Shown: positions 8,255 to 15,758 of the stretch, in pieces | Layout of the letters: each line of letters starts with the position of its first letter | Numbering within the stretch: position 1 is the first letter of the stretch | Source: CAZBYL01 sp964496275 | GTDB lineage: Bacteria > Synergistota > Synergistia > Synergistales > Synergistaceae | Length of the DNA stretch: 43,423 nucleotides | Assembly (NCBI GenBank): GCA_964496275.1 | Contig: CAZBYL010000016.1 | Span: forward strand, 1 to 43,423 | Reading direction: 5' to 3' | The notes under the pieces: model-generated | Databases searched by the model: none | What the model saw: the letters and a program-made list of their open reading frames with translations, nothing else | What the model was told of the DNA's origin: nothing | Position numbers and translations under genes: made by a program

Positions 8255-10015
8255 TTCGATGACCCTATTCCAAATATCTTCATGTGAGAGATAGCTGTTT
8301 TTTACCTCTTCCGCAAGCAGCAGTAATTTCTCCACAGTAAGCGCCGCGCCGTTTGTGCCTGTAGCTCTGGCAATCCGCTCTATTTGCACGGCATAACCGC
8401 CTACAAAACTGCCTGAGATGAAGAGGAAGCAAAATCTATCAACATTTGCGCCGAAGGAGAGCCACCATTTGTTCGGGTTCTCCAAGCTGTCTCTGCGTTG
8501 ATTCTCTCCGATGTAACGTACCATTTCATCTGCCTGAGCTATGGGAAGGTTGTAGCCGTTTGAATACGCTTTTGTGTCAATTATTGCCCCGTAATTATTA
8601 CGAAGTTTGTTTGTATAAATAATACCGTCGGGCTTTCTGCTGCCGCCAAGATGCAGTCCACAGTAGGAGCACTCTTCCGTGAGTAGTTCAAGCGTTTTCA
8701 TTTCAAATAGACGATTCTGTTTGCTGTCATACGCGAGGTCTATTAAAGACAGGTACTCATGCGGCAATTTTTTAAGCTGTGATCGAACCCTGTCTTTGGT
8801 ATTGTTGAGGGGTGATTTCACCAATTTTTCCGTCAGAGGAATAATAAAATCATTAATCTTATCGTTTAATTTATATATATTATTAGCTTTCACTGTAATA
8901 TCCAGCCCAATGTTTATGAATCCTTGCATATCATCAATAACAGTTTCAATAGTCTCTTCAATATTTTGCTTGTGTAAATAATCCAAAATAGCCTGTATTG
9001 TCGTATCCTTCTTAACTGTCGTCAAAAATTGAATGATATAAGCACGTCTTGTTCGTATGTATTCTCTGTCTGAACCTCTCGTTGCAAGCATTTCAAAGCA
9101 AATATTTTTTGGTATTTGTTTGTGTCTGCTTTTTCCCATAGACCTGTTGAGGGCGCTCAAACCGGCTGCCGTTATTGAGTATGACTGGCCTATCGATTCG
9201 ACATGCTCTGTTTTCCCGACAGACACGGTAATATCCTTCGGAGTCTGTTCCGCAAGACCTAATTTGCATAGCCAACCGGCGATCATCCTTGCATATTTGT
9301 CGGATGAGCCCTCCCAGTCCGCTTTCATGGAGTTCTTTGCTTTTGCCGAAACAATGCCGGTCAGAGCCTTTACGAATACGTTCTGCGGCAAACTTGTAAA
9401 ACCATCCTCACCTATAAATCCGAGCTGCCTGCCCAGTTCAAATTTTGTGAGCGGAACATCCCCGCTTTTCGCAAGCAAAACCAATATTCTCACGGCCGGG
9501 GGATAGGACAACATAGCATTGATAAGGATCTCCCTCTCTCTGCCTGAAAGCTCATTCCCAGCGAGGCGGGCGGATGTAAGTTCTCTTCCTGTTACAGTTA
9601 TTGAAAAAGTGTCGTCATGATAGTTATATTTTATGAAACCGAGGGCATGTGCCCAGCGGACAAAGTTGTCAGCCGGCCAATCGCTTATAAAGTTTCTCAC
9701 TTGTCCCTTAACGGCAGCCTGAATAATTCCGTTGCAGCGTGACTGACTGCGCGGAGTGAATGACGTTCCGACAAGCTTTGAATAGGGCACCTTCAAAGGG
9801 CGGGCTGCAAGAGCCTCGAGCAAGGCTTCTCTTCCGTCACTTTCTGAAACAAGCTTCGGGATAACAGAAGAAACGAGCTCTTTGTGTTTAGCTGAGCTTT
9901 CGTCAAAAACTGCCACAACATCACAAAGGCTGCGCAAGTTGCTCGGATCCTGTACCCAGCCGAAGGTTCTGGATTTTTTATTGCTGACGGAGATAGTCTG
10001 AATCATCTGCTTCAC
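8243..10015 (-). CDS. FokI-type type IIS restriction endonuclease
   Basis: A close homologue of R.FokI along its whole length (590 aa here; FokI is just under 600). The N-terminus KSRTFGWVQDP matches FokI KIRTFGWVQNP; RWAHALGFI, SSDKYARMI and the EYIRTRRA region also match. The C-terminal nuclease domain keeps GGSRKPDG, IIDTKAY and YNLPIAQADEM. The catalytic residues are Asp463, Asp480 and Lys482, with the same 17 and 2 residue spacing as FokI Asp450, Asp467 and Lys469. FokI binds GGATG as a monomer and cleaves 9/13 nt away after the cleavage domain dimerises. GTG at 10015 begins 4 nt after the methylase stop; an in-frame ATG at 10006 is an alternative and better matches the FokI N-terminus. 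Recognition of GGATG is likely, but a few DNA-contact positions differ (NP to DP near residue 20). Confidence 0.94.
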   Translation of the reverse strand: MKQMIQTISVSNKKSRTFGWVQDPSNLRSLCDVVAVFDESSAKHKELVSSVIPKLVSESDGREALLEALAARPLKVPYSKLVGTSFTPRSQSRCNGIIQAAVKGQVRNFISDWPADNFVRWAHALGFIKYNYHDDTFSITVTGRELTSARLAGNELSGREREILINAMLSYPPAVRILVLLAKSGDVPLTKFELGRQLGFIGEDGFTSLPQNVFVKALTGIVSAKAKNSMKADWEGSSDKYARMIAGWLCKLGLAEQTPKDITVSVGKTEHVESIGQSYSITAAGLSALNRSMGKSRHKQIPKNICFEMLATRGSDREYIRTRRAYIIQFLTTVKKDTTIQAILDYLHKQNIEETIETVIDDMQGFINIGLDITVKANNIYKLNDKINDFIIPLTEKLVKSPLNNTKDRVRSQLKKLPHEYLSLIDLAYDSKQNRLFEMKTLELLTEECSYCGLHLGGSRKPDGIIYTNKLRNNYGAIIDTKAYSNGYNLPIAQADEMVRYIGENQRRDSLENPNKWWLSFGANVDRFCFLFISGSFVGGYAVQIERIARATGTNGAALTVEKLLLLAEEVKNSYLSHEDIWNRVIEERG

Positions 10016-10019
10016 GGCA

Positions 10020-11972
10020 TCAGTAGTTTATTATTAAAACTTCTGTGCTTGCCCCTCTTTTAGTGTTGTAGCTCGAATTTGAATAGTCGCTGCTTAGTGT
10101 TATAACTTTATATTTTTCACTCCACTCGCAGAGGAGCTCGTTTGTCCTGCCTTTATGTGTCAGTACATTTGACAGGGCAAAGCGAATGCCTCGCTCGTCA
10201 GCTTTATCCAGAAAATTGTATAGTGCCTCTTCCTGTGTGATTTTCCAATCTTTAAATCCGCGGTTGCCGTCATTGTAGCTGCCCGTGGTAATAAAATACG
10301 GAGGGTCACAGTAAATCATATCACGTGCGGTCAGCTTGTTCATATCAAAATTTTCAAAGTCTGACGATGTAAATTCTATGTTAAGCGATTGTATCTTTTC
10401 TACAAAGACAATTAAGTTATTTCTCATTGACTCCGAAAAACGACTTCTGTTCCTGCCGAAAGGATTATTATAGTCCAGACTGTTATTAAATCTGAATTGG
10501 TAATTGAATGAGTAACACACAAGAGTATAGAGATCTATGGGGTCTTTTGTTTTATTATAGTGCTCTCTGAATAAGTTAAAGCCTTGCTCATTCTCCTTTG
10601 ACAATTGATATTTTTCGATATTATTCTCTATTTTCCGCAATAACTCGTCAAGCCTTGTACTTTGAAATCTCCTGAACATTTCTATTATCTTTGTATTTAT
10701 GTCATTACATATAATTCTCTTTGCTGAAACATTGACGGCAACATTGGCTCCGCCTGAGAAAAGGTCCGCAAACGTGCCGATATTCCTCGGAAAGTGCGGT
10801 AATATCTGCGGAAGCAGTTTATACTTGCCTCCTATGTAATTTAGCGGGCTCTTTATATATTTTTTCATTGTATGAGTTTTATATTCCGAAACAATTAGGT
10901 TCTGTTCAGTTAAATCAAAGTACAACGGTTTGCTTATCTCTTTCTTTACAAAGAATAAAAGTTCGGATAGTTCTTTTTTGTCCGACTCAAGTTTGCTCTT
11001 GTATTTACGATACGGCACAGTGTACATTTTATAACTATCAGCGACACAACGCTTTTTTAAAATGCTCTCTATTTGCTCAATGCACATAAGACCGTCAGTG
11101 CTGTAGCTTAACACAATGTTCGAGAACTTTGCTTTGTCTATTAGATCCTCAAAAGCGTCAACGACATCTTTCTTTACGCAAAAACGTGATTTTTCGTCAC
11201 TGTAGGGGCGCATGCCGGTAACCCCGCTTATTTTCGGACAGTCATAGCGGGAAATAGTTTCGAGGAGGTGGTAATTCGGCGCATATTGGCGGGAATTGTA
11301 CGGGGGGTCAAGGTACAGTATATCACCTTCGATCTCGCATATTAACTTGTTTGCGTCTTGGTTGTAGCTTCTATTCTCTCTTTGATTATCAAGCACCTCG
11401 AGCCTGAGCATCTCAAATTGATCCAGTGCCCGTTTATCCCAAGATTTCAAATATGCTCCGTAGGTTCCCGTGATGTTCGACACAAACGGAACTCCCTCAA
11501 TGAGTCCCGCAAGCAGGTAATAATATTCCGCTTCGCTCAGTAAATTCTCTTTGTTCCATGATTCAAGCATGTTTCTTATAAAATCGATGCGCACCGCATT
11601 TTTGTTGGTCACATACATGCGTTCGCACTCATCGTGCGGCGAATAGTTTTTTGTTACGAAGTACTTTGCGTCATTGTAGTCGTAAGTGTCTATCCGGGTT
11701 TCTTCTAAAAAGGCAAAAGGGTCCGGTATCCCTGCCTCTATAAGCTTTTTAAATTGCGGTTTTTTATTATTTTCCACTGTTGCTTTTTGAATGACGTATG
11801 AAAAATGGAGTAGGTCGTTGGAGATAATTTCGTACTTTGGTTTGAAATACTTGGAGACCGTACCTGTTCCGGCAAAGATGTCGCAAAACACACGCTCACC
11901 GCCGGACACGTTTTCATTTATTACTCTCTCTATGCTTTCAAGCAATGCCGATTTTCCGCCTATAAACCTCAT
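10020..11972 (-). CDS. FokI-type fused two-domain adenine-N6 methyltransferase
   Basis: The cognate methylase of the adjacent FokI-like nuclease. At 650 aa it matches M.FokI (647 aa), a fusion of two D12-class MTases. Domain 1 (about 1-330) begins MRFIGGKSALL, has the AdoMet motif FAGTGTV and the catalytic DPPY at residue 222. Domain 2 (about 365-650) begins LNYIGGKYKLL, has DLFSGGANV and DPPY at residue 556. In M.FokI each half methylates one strand of the asymmetric site (GGATG and CATCC), protecting both. The start has GAGGTG at a short spacing. Gene order (methylase first, then nuclease, 4-nt gap) is as in FokI and lets protection precede cutting. Base composition is visibly richer in AT than the neighbours, which suggests acquisition. 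Confidence 0.94.
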   Translation of the reverse strand: MRFIGGKSALLESIERVINENVSGGERVFCDIFAGTGTVSKYFKPKYEIISNDLLHFSYVIQKATVENNKKPQFKKLIEAGIPDPFAFLEETRIDTYDYNDAKYFVTKNYSPHDECERMYVTNKNAVRIDFIRNMLESWNKENLLSEAEYYYLLAGLIEGVPFVSNITGTYGAYLKSWDKRALDQFEMLRLEVLDNQRENRSYNQDANKLICEIEGDILYLDPPYNSRQYAPNYHLLETISRYDCPKISGVTGMRPYSDEKSRFCVKKDVVDAFEDLIDKAKFSNIVLSYSTDGLMCIEQIESILKKRCVADSYKMYTVPYRKYKSKLESDKKELSELLFFVKKEISKPLYFDLTEQNLIVSEYKTHTMKKYIKSPLNYIGGKYKLLPQILPHFPRNIGTFADLFSGGANVAVNVSAKRIICNDINTKIIEMFRRFQSTRLDELLRKIENNIEKYQLSKENEQGFNLFREHYNKTKDPIDLYTLVCYSFNYQFRFNNSLDYNNPFGRNRSRFSESMRNNLIVFVEKIQSLNIEFTSSDFENFDMNKLTARDMIYCDPPYFITTGSYNDGNRGFKDWKITQEEALYNFLDKADERGIRFALSNVLTHKGRTNELLCEWSEKYKVITLSSDYSNSSYNTKRGASTEVLIINY

Positions 11973-11984
11973 ACAAGCACCTCA

Positions 11985-12035
11985 CATCCCAAAACATCCT
12001 ACGTGCTATTTTACACACTTATATTCACTTTTCAA
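11985..12035 (-). promoter_or_regulatory. Methylase promoter with two GGATG sites at the predicted start
   Basis: On the minus strand TTGAAA (12030-12035), a 16-nt spacer and TAAAAT (12008-12013) form a good sigma70-type promoter with predicted start near 12001. Immediately downstream, the FokI recognition sequence GGATG occurs twice in the same orientation (11995-11999 and 11985-11989), exactly 10 bp apart. The leader is only about 28 nt, so both sites lie in the initially transcribed region. Confidence 0.6.
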
Positions 12036-12055
12036 GAGCCGGTACAATATTTCGC

Positions 12056-12096
12056 TTGAGTTTTCTTTTTTTACAAAAACGTTTTCAAAAACTCAA
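12056..12096. repeat. AT-rich inverted repeat between the RM and AbiE loci
   Basis: A 9-bp inverted repeat (TTGAGTTTT at 12056-12064, AAAACTCAA at 12088-12096) encloses a T-rich then A-rich 23-nt loop. It sits upstream of the methylase promoter and may be a leftover terminator of a lost gene. The rest of 11973-12282 holds only the two divergent promoters. Confidence 0.4.
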
Positions 12097-12217
12097 TCCA
12101 CCTTACACTATACCGTGCATGTCGCAGAACTATTGTGAGATCAGGCAGATAGAGGCGTGGGTTCATATATCGCGAAGAAGATACATCGTGGTTTCGCCCG
12201 TCATGCCCCTGCACTAT

Positions 12218-12266
12218 ATTGACTTACATGCTTAAAATATATAATATATTAAGCATGTAAGTCAAT
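12218..12266 (+). promoter_or_regulatory. Palindromic promoter/operator of abiEi
   Basis: A perfect 18-bp inverted repeat (12218-12235 with 12249-12266; inner core TTACATGCTTAA / TTAAGCATGTAA) is separated by 13 AT-rich nt. A near-consensus promoter is built into it: TTGACT (12219-12224), exactly 17 nt, TAATAT (12242-12247). AbiEi antitoxins are known to repress their own operon by binding inverted repeats at the promoter, so this is very probably that operator. Confidence 0.8.
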
Positions 12267-12282
12267 TGAAAGTAGGTGCACT

Positions 12283-12876
12283 ATGTCTGTATCAGAGCGT
12301 ATCGTTCAGATGGCAAAAGAAAACAATGGTATCGTGACAGCCGCCATGGTTGTTGCGGCGGGATATTCAAGGGGCAATCTTCGCGCTCTTGCAGATAAGG
12401 GAATGCTTGAGGCTGCCTCTCGTGGTTTTTACGTGCTCCCTGATATTATTCCGGATACATTTGCTGCTTTGCAAAGCAGGTTTAAGCGCGGCATCTTCTC
12501 TCATGAAACCGCTCTTTTCCTTCATGACCTGACAGACCGCACACCTAATTATTACTGCATGACATTCCCGTCACGCTACAACATAAGCGAACCCAAGAAG
12601 GTAAAAGTAAGGTGTACCCAGGTTGTTGAATCGTGGTATGGAATAGGCATTGAAACTGTACATTCACCGGCAGGAAGTCTCATTAACGTTTACGGTAAAG
12701 AACGTACGATATGCGATATTCTAAGACCATTGCACGGAGTTGCTGCCGAAGTCACCGGCGAAGCTGTTAAAAGATATGTAAAAAGCAAGGACAGGAATCT
12801 GCCGAAACTATCACAATATGCGAAACTGTTTAAAGTTGAAGATAAGGTAAGGTCATATCTGGATGTGCTGATTTGA
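12283..12876 (+). CDS. abiEi: AbiEi-family antitoxin / autorepressor (type IV TA)
   Basis: A 197-aa protein with the AbiEi architecture. An N-terminal winged helix (about residues 5-60: IVTAAMVVAAGYSRGNLRAL, GMLEAASRGFYVLP) is followed by the C-terminal antitoxin domain (FSHETALFLHDLTDRTP; GKERTICDILRP; YAKLFKVEDKVRSYLDVL). In phage-abortive AbiE systems AbiEi represses the operon and neutralises the nucleotidyltransferase toxin AbiEii without stable contact. The gene is intact and sits behind a palindromic promoter, but its partner downstream is only a stub, making this an apparent orphan antitoxin. The ATG at 12283 is supported by family length; its ribosome site is weak. Confidence 0.88.
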   Translation: MSVSERIVQMAKENNGIVTAAMVVAAGYSRGNLRALADKGMLEAASRGFYVLPDIIPDTFAALQSRFKRGIFSHETALFLHDLTDRTPNYYCMTFPSRYNISEPKKVKVRCTQVVESWYGIGIETVHSPAGSLINVYGKERTICDILRPLHGVAAEVTGEAVKRYVKSKDRNLPKLSQYAKLFKVEDKVRSYLDVLI

Positions 12877-13022
12877 AAAATGCAATGCAGTTGAAAGCAC
12901 AGATCAAAAAATTATCGAAGGAAAAAAATATTTCCGCGCAGCTTGTTATGCAGAATTATATGTTGGAACGGCTTTTGGAGAGAATATCCGTCTCGCAGTA
13001 TCAGAAGAATTTTATATTAACA
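12873..13022 (+). pseudogene. abiEii': Truncated AbiEii nucleotidyltransferase toxin
   Basis: Begins by overlapping the abiEi stop (TTG at 12873, or ATG at 12885) as toxin genes of this family do. About 48 codons read as a genuine AbiEii N-terminus: QLKAQIKKLSKEKNISAQ, then MLERLLERISVSQYQKNFIL. Homology stops exactly where the toxin should continue into its KGG nucleotidyltransferase motif. What follows is the promoter region of the ATPase gene. More than 80% of the usual protein of about 300 aa, including every catalytic residue, is missing, so no toxin is made. Confidence 0.75.
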
Positions 13023-13071
13023 ACTTGTACCCTTTTATGTTCCGTGCGGCACTTTAAACGGCCTTCGTTTA

Positions 13072-13080
13072 TGCTATACT
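13072..13080 (+). promoter_or_regulatory. Extended -10 promoter of the AAA ATPase gene
   Basis: TGCTATACT is an extended -10 element; its -35 (CTTTAA at 13052) is weak. The predicted start falls at about 13087, inside the 39-nt repeat copy that begins at 13082, so the repeat would form the mRNA leader. Confidence 0.5.
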
Positions 13081-13081
13081 T

Positions 13082-13120
13082 CATTGAATATTATTGCCGT
13101 TTTAGGCAAAAGAAATCAAT
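13082..13120 (+). repeat. 39-nt direct repeat, upstream copy
   Basis: Identical over all 39 nt to 14442-14480. It starts CATTGAATATTATTG and ends AAGAAATCAAT. The unit is itself an imperfect palindrome: ATTGA...TCAAT outside and TTGCC...GGCAA (loop GTTTTA) inside. It ends 12 nt before the ATPase ATG; flanking bases differ between the two copies on both sides. Confidence 0.95.
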
Positions 13121-13132
13121 GGGGAGGGCGTC

Positions 13133-14425
13133 ATGGAAATCAAACGCGATAGTTATTTAGAGCAGCTTATTTCCTTCAGTTGGGACGGGCAGATAAAAGT
13201 CATAACCGGGATAAGACGCTGCGGCAAATCTTATCTGCTGAATAGGATATTTAAGGACTATTTAACAAGCCATGGAGTGCCGCCTGAGCACATAATATCT
13301 ATTGCGCTGGATTTAGCCAAGGATATCCGTTTCAGAAATCCGCTGGAGCTTGCCTCGTTCGTCCGGAACATTGCAGAGCAAAACAGCGCGGAGAAATATT
13401 ACCTGTTTGTCGATGAAATACAGATGTCGGACGAAACGGACAATCCATACGATCAGAACGGCAAAAAAATAACGTTTTACGATGCGCTGAACGATTTGCG
13501 GAATATCGAGAACCTGGACGTTTATGTTACCGGCAGCAATTCGCGCATGCTTTCGTCGGATATCCTGACGGAGTTTCGCGGAAGAAGCGACGAGATAAGG
13601 GTGCATCCGCTAAGTTTCGCGGAGTATTATTCCGTCTTGAACGGAGATAAAAACGAGGCGTTTGCCCAATATGCCTTTTATGGAGGAATGCCTTTTATCC
13701 TGTCTCGCCCAACTGATACAGCAAAGATGAATTACCTTAAATCCCTCTTTTCCGAGGTATATTTGAAAGATATCGCCGAGCGAAAGAAGATTGAACGCGA
13801 GGACGCGCTTTCTCAGATTATAGACTTGCTCTGTTCTTCAGTCGGTTCGCTTACGAATCCCTCTAAAATAGCCGATGCTCTTAGGTCAAAAATGAAGGCG
13901 TCGATCTCTTCAAACACTGTGCGCGCCTATATCGAACATATTAAAGATGCTTTTCTGTTTTCTGAAAGCAAGCGATATGACGTGAAAGGGAAATCTTACT
14001 TTGATTATCCTAATAAATACTACTGCGAGGATATCGGCCTGCGCAACGCGCGCCTTGGCTTTCGCCAGCAGGAAGCGACACATATTATGGAAAACATCAT
14101 TTATAACGAGCTGTCCGCAAGGGGCTTTTCGGTGGATGTCGGGATTGTATTTGAGAGAACTGTCAGCGGAGAAGGAAAAGATGTACGCCTGCCGCGCGAG
14201 ATAGATTTCATAGCCAGCGCAGGCGGCAGGAAAGTTTATATCCAATCCGCTTATGCGATGGAGACGGAAGAAAAGCAGAGAGCCGAAAGCCGTCCGTTTT
14301 CACTGGCAGGAGATTCTTTCCCTAAAGTTATAGTAAGAAAAGACACTGTCGGACGCTGGTACGACGACAGCGGTGTTCTGAATGTAAATGTTGTGGATTT
14401 CCTGCTGGACAAAGATATTATCTGA
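13133..14425 (+). CDS. AAA_14/DUF4143-type ATP-binding protein
   Basis: A 430-aa member of the widespread archaeal/bacterial ATPase family with an N-terminal AAA domain and C-terminal DUF4143 domain. Walker A is GIRRCGKS (near residue 26), Walker B YYLFVDEIQ (near 90), sensor region YVTGSNSRMLSSDI followed by the family signature FRGRSDEIRVHPLSFAEYY. The C-terminus (MENIIYNELSARGF; LPREIDFIA; KVYIQ) resembles a PD-(D/E)xK nuclease fold. The cellular role of the family is not established. A GGGGAGGG site precedes the ATG. The gene is bracketed by two identical 39-nt repeats and has landed in or replaced the AbiEii toxin gene, suggesting it travels as a cassette. Confidence 0.88.
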   Translation: MEIKRDSYLEQLISFSWDGQIKVITGIRRCGKSYLLNRIFKDYLTSHGVPPEHIISIALDLAKDIRFRNPLELASFVRNIAEQNSAEKYYLFVDEIQMSDETDNPYDQNGKKITFYDALNDLRNIENLDVYVTGSNSRMLSSDILTEFRGRSDEIRVHPLSFAEYYSVLNGDKNEAFAQYAFYGGMPFILSRPTDTAKMNYLKSLFSEVYLKDIAERKKIEREDALSQIIDLLCSSVGSLTNPSKIADALRSKMKASISSNTVRAYIEHIKDAFLFSESKRYDVKGKSYFDYPNKYYCEDIGLRNARLGFRQQEATHIMENIIYNELSARGFSVDVGIVFERTVSGEGKDVRLPREIDFIASAGGRKVYIQSAYAMETEEKQRAESRPFSLAGDSFPKVIVRKDTVGRWYDDSGVLNVNVVDFLLDKDII

Positions 14426-14441
14426 TCGGCCCCGGCTACGA

Positions 14442-14480
14442 CATTGAATATTATTGCCGTTTTAGGCAAAAGAAATCAAT
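14442..14480 (+). repeat. 39-nt direct repeat, downstream copy
   Basis: A perfect copy of 13082-13120, starting 17 nt after the ATPase stop. Like the first copy it is followed by a possible ribosome site (AAGGA at 14486-14490) and an ATG, so it may be the leader of a second, now degraded, gene. Confidence 0.95.
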
Positions 14481-14498
14481 TTGTGAAGGAACGCAGCC

Positions 14499-14600
14499 AT
14501 GTATTTTGCGAGCCACAAATCCGCAAAGCTGCAAAGAAAATCCCTGCCCCTGTGTGGAGATTATTCTTTGGTGATGTTATTTTTTCACAATCATGCGTAA
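14499..14600 (+). CDS. Possible 33-aa small protein after the second repeat
   Basis: An ATG 8 nt after AAGGA opens a 33-codon frame ending in TAA. The product (begins MYFASHKSAKLQRK) resembles nothing I know. It is listed because it stands in the same relation to the downstream repeat as the ATPase gene does to the upstream one. It could equally be chance; the rest of 14426-14790 holds one promoter-like sequence and no other gene. Confidence 0.2.
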   Translation: MYFASHKSAKLQRKSLPLCGDYSLVMLFFHNHA

Positions 14601-14612
14601 TATATCTAATAT
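14584..14612 (+). promoter_or_regulatory. Promoter-like sequence upstream of mazE remnant
   Basis: TTCACA (14584-14589), 17 nt, TAATAT (14607-14612). It is oriented toward the broken mazE gene, with a leader of about 170 nt. Confidence 0.4.
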
Positions 14613-14790
14613 AATAAGCATAGTTGACAAACGTCACTTCCGCTTGCGGCGGCCGGGGATATAGCAGCGCTTAATTCGGTTGTGGTTGGGTTTTTGCGGC
14701 AGCGGCGTGCGGGAGAACGGAGTTAGATTTTGCGTTGACTTTAGTGTCTACATTGTTTTTACTTTTATTGTAATGATTGGGGGTATGGCA

Positions 14791-15108
14791 ATGATAGGTA
14801 CTGTTCAGAAATGGGGAAATAGTAATGCAGTGCGTCTGCCTAAGGCGATTCTTTCTGCTGCGTTTATTCAGGAGAATGACTCTGTTGTGTTTTCCGTTGA
14901 GGAGAATAGGATTATTATAACTAAGGTTTGCCGCAGGCATAAGACGCTGAAGGAGCGTCTTGAGTGTGCCGGAGATGGCTGTGTATTTAATGAGTGGTTT
15001 TCTGTGACAGGCTATTACCTGCGCGGCAAATGCTTCGTTTATTTCTATGAAGCTCCATGTCCGAAATCGTCATGCCTGCCTTGCCGAGAGCTATGTCCAT
15101 TGCCTTGA
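14791..15108 (+). pseudogene. mazE': MazE-type antitoxin, C-terminus lost
   Basis: An AbrB/SpoVT-fold MazE antitoxin. The DNA-binding start is intact: MIGTVQKWGNSNAVRLPKAI, then ENDSVVF and RIIITK, and the toxin-binding part begins as RRHKTLKERLE. Family members continue to a conserved end near 75-85 residues (EW..G..VG.E.W). Here the reading leaves the family after roughly residue 70 (FNEW) and runs on through antisense thiolase sequence to a stop at 15106. No mazF toxin follows. The ATG at 14791 has GGGGG (14779-14783) 7 nt before it; the in-frame ATG at 14785 is too close to that site. Confidence 0.7.
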
Positions 15109-15503
15109 CCGGAGCTATGGGGAAGTGTTCGGCATCAACTGCGGCTACGGCATAGCTCACTATCTCCGCCAGCGGCGTCAAACCTTCCGCTTTTGCCCAA
15201 TCCGCGTCCGCGACCATAACCGCGCTCCCAGCATCGCACAGAGCGGAGCTTGAACCGGCTGTTATTGTCCCGTCTTTTTTGAATATTGTCGGCAGCTTGG
15301 CAAGTGATTCCACAGTCGTGTCTTTGCGGGGAATTTCGTCTGTGTCGAGGACGACTTCGCCCTTTTTCTTATCCTTTACCACCACAGGCACGATTTCGTC
15401 TTTGAAGAGTCCCTGCTCGATTGCGGCAGACGCTTTCATGTGGCTGTGGTAGGAAAATTCGTCCTGCTCTTCTCTCGTAATGCCCAGTTCCGGAATTATT
15501 TCT
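15003..15503 (-). pseudogene. Acetyl-CoA acetyltransferase (thiolase) fragment
   Basis: Read on the minus strand, this is the middle of a thiolase: ELGITREEQDEFSYHSHMKA, FKDEIVPVVVKDKKKGEV, then TITAGSSSALCDAGSAV and GMTISDMEL. After MEL a one-base shift is needed; in the next frame it continues IEINEAFAAQVIAC, the conserved thiolase NEAFA region. The N-terminal catalytic-Cys half and the C-terminal half are absent, and an in-frame stop precedes the fragment near 15500. The lesion near 15050 plus loss of both ends makes it certainly non-functional. It abuts the truncated mazE tail to tail, marking a rearrangement junction near 15003. Confidence 0.82.
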
Positions 15504-15550
15504 TAAATTATGCGGTTGTGCAATTATCAGTACGTGGGTCAGCAGTTAAG

Positions 15551-15570
15551 CGGGCAAAATATTTTACCCG
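15551..15570. promoter_or_regulatory. 20-bp near-perfect palindrome upstream of the MscS gene
   Basis: CGGGCAAAATATTTTACCCG matches its own reverse complement at 18 of 20 positions. It lies about 190 nt before the MscS-family start. A role as operator is possible; nothing else supports it. No gene was seen in 15504-15758. Confidence 0.35.
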
Positions 15571-15758
15571 ACACGAATATTATTACCTCGCAGCGTGAGT
15601 TCCTGCGGTGTTGAGCACTTGGAAATATAATGTCGTATTTCAAGGCGGTGCTCTTTTCAAAATACAGTTTTCAAAAACAGCGCCGATAATGGTACAATCA
15701 TGATGACCTTACTTGTTTTGACTTTTCAAACTTAGTGTGGCGGAGGTTGATTGATTCT

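Noticed and set aside
12097..12217. tRNA-like or small RNA gene in the RM-AbiE intergenic region
   Set aside because: No cloverleaf arms or GTTCRANYC motif could be built.
13082..14480. Direct repeats as a CRISPR array
   Set aside because: Only two copies, 1.3 kb apart with a gene between them; no spacers and no cas genes.
14624..14629. Perfect TTGACA upstream of mazE'
   Set aside because: No -10 at 16-18 nt; the sequence there is GC-rich.
14680..14790. N-terminal extension of the MazE-like frame
   Set aside because: Residues before the MIGTVQKWGN start are hydrophobic and unlike the family; the ribosome site supports the ATG at 14791.
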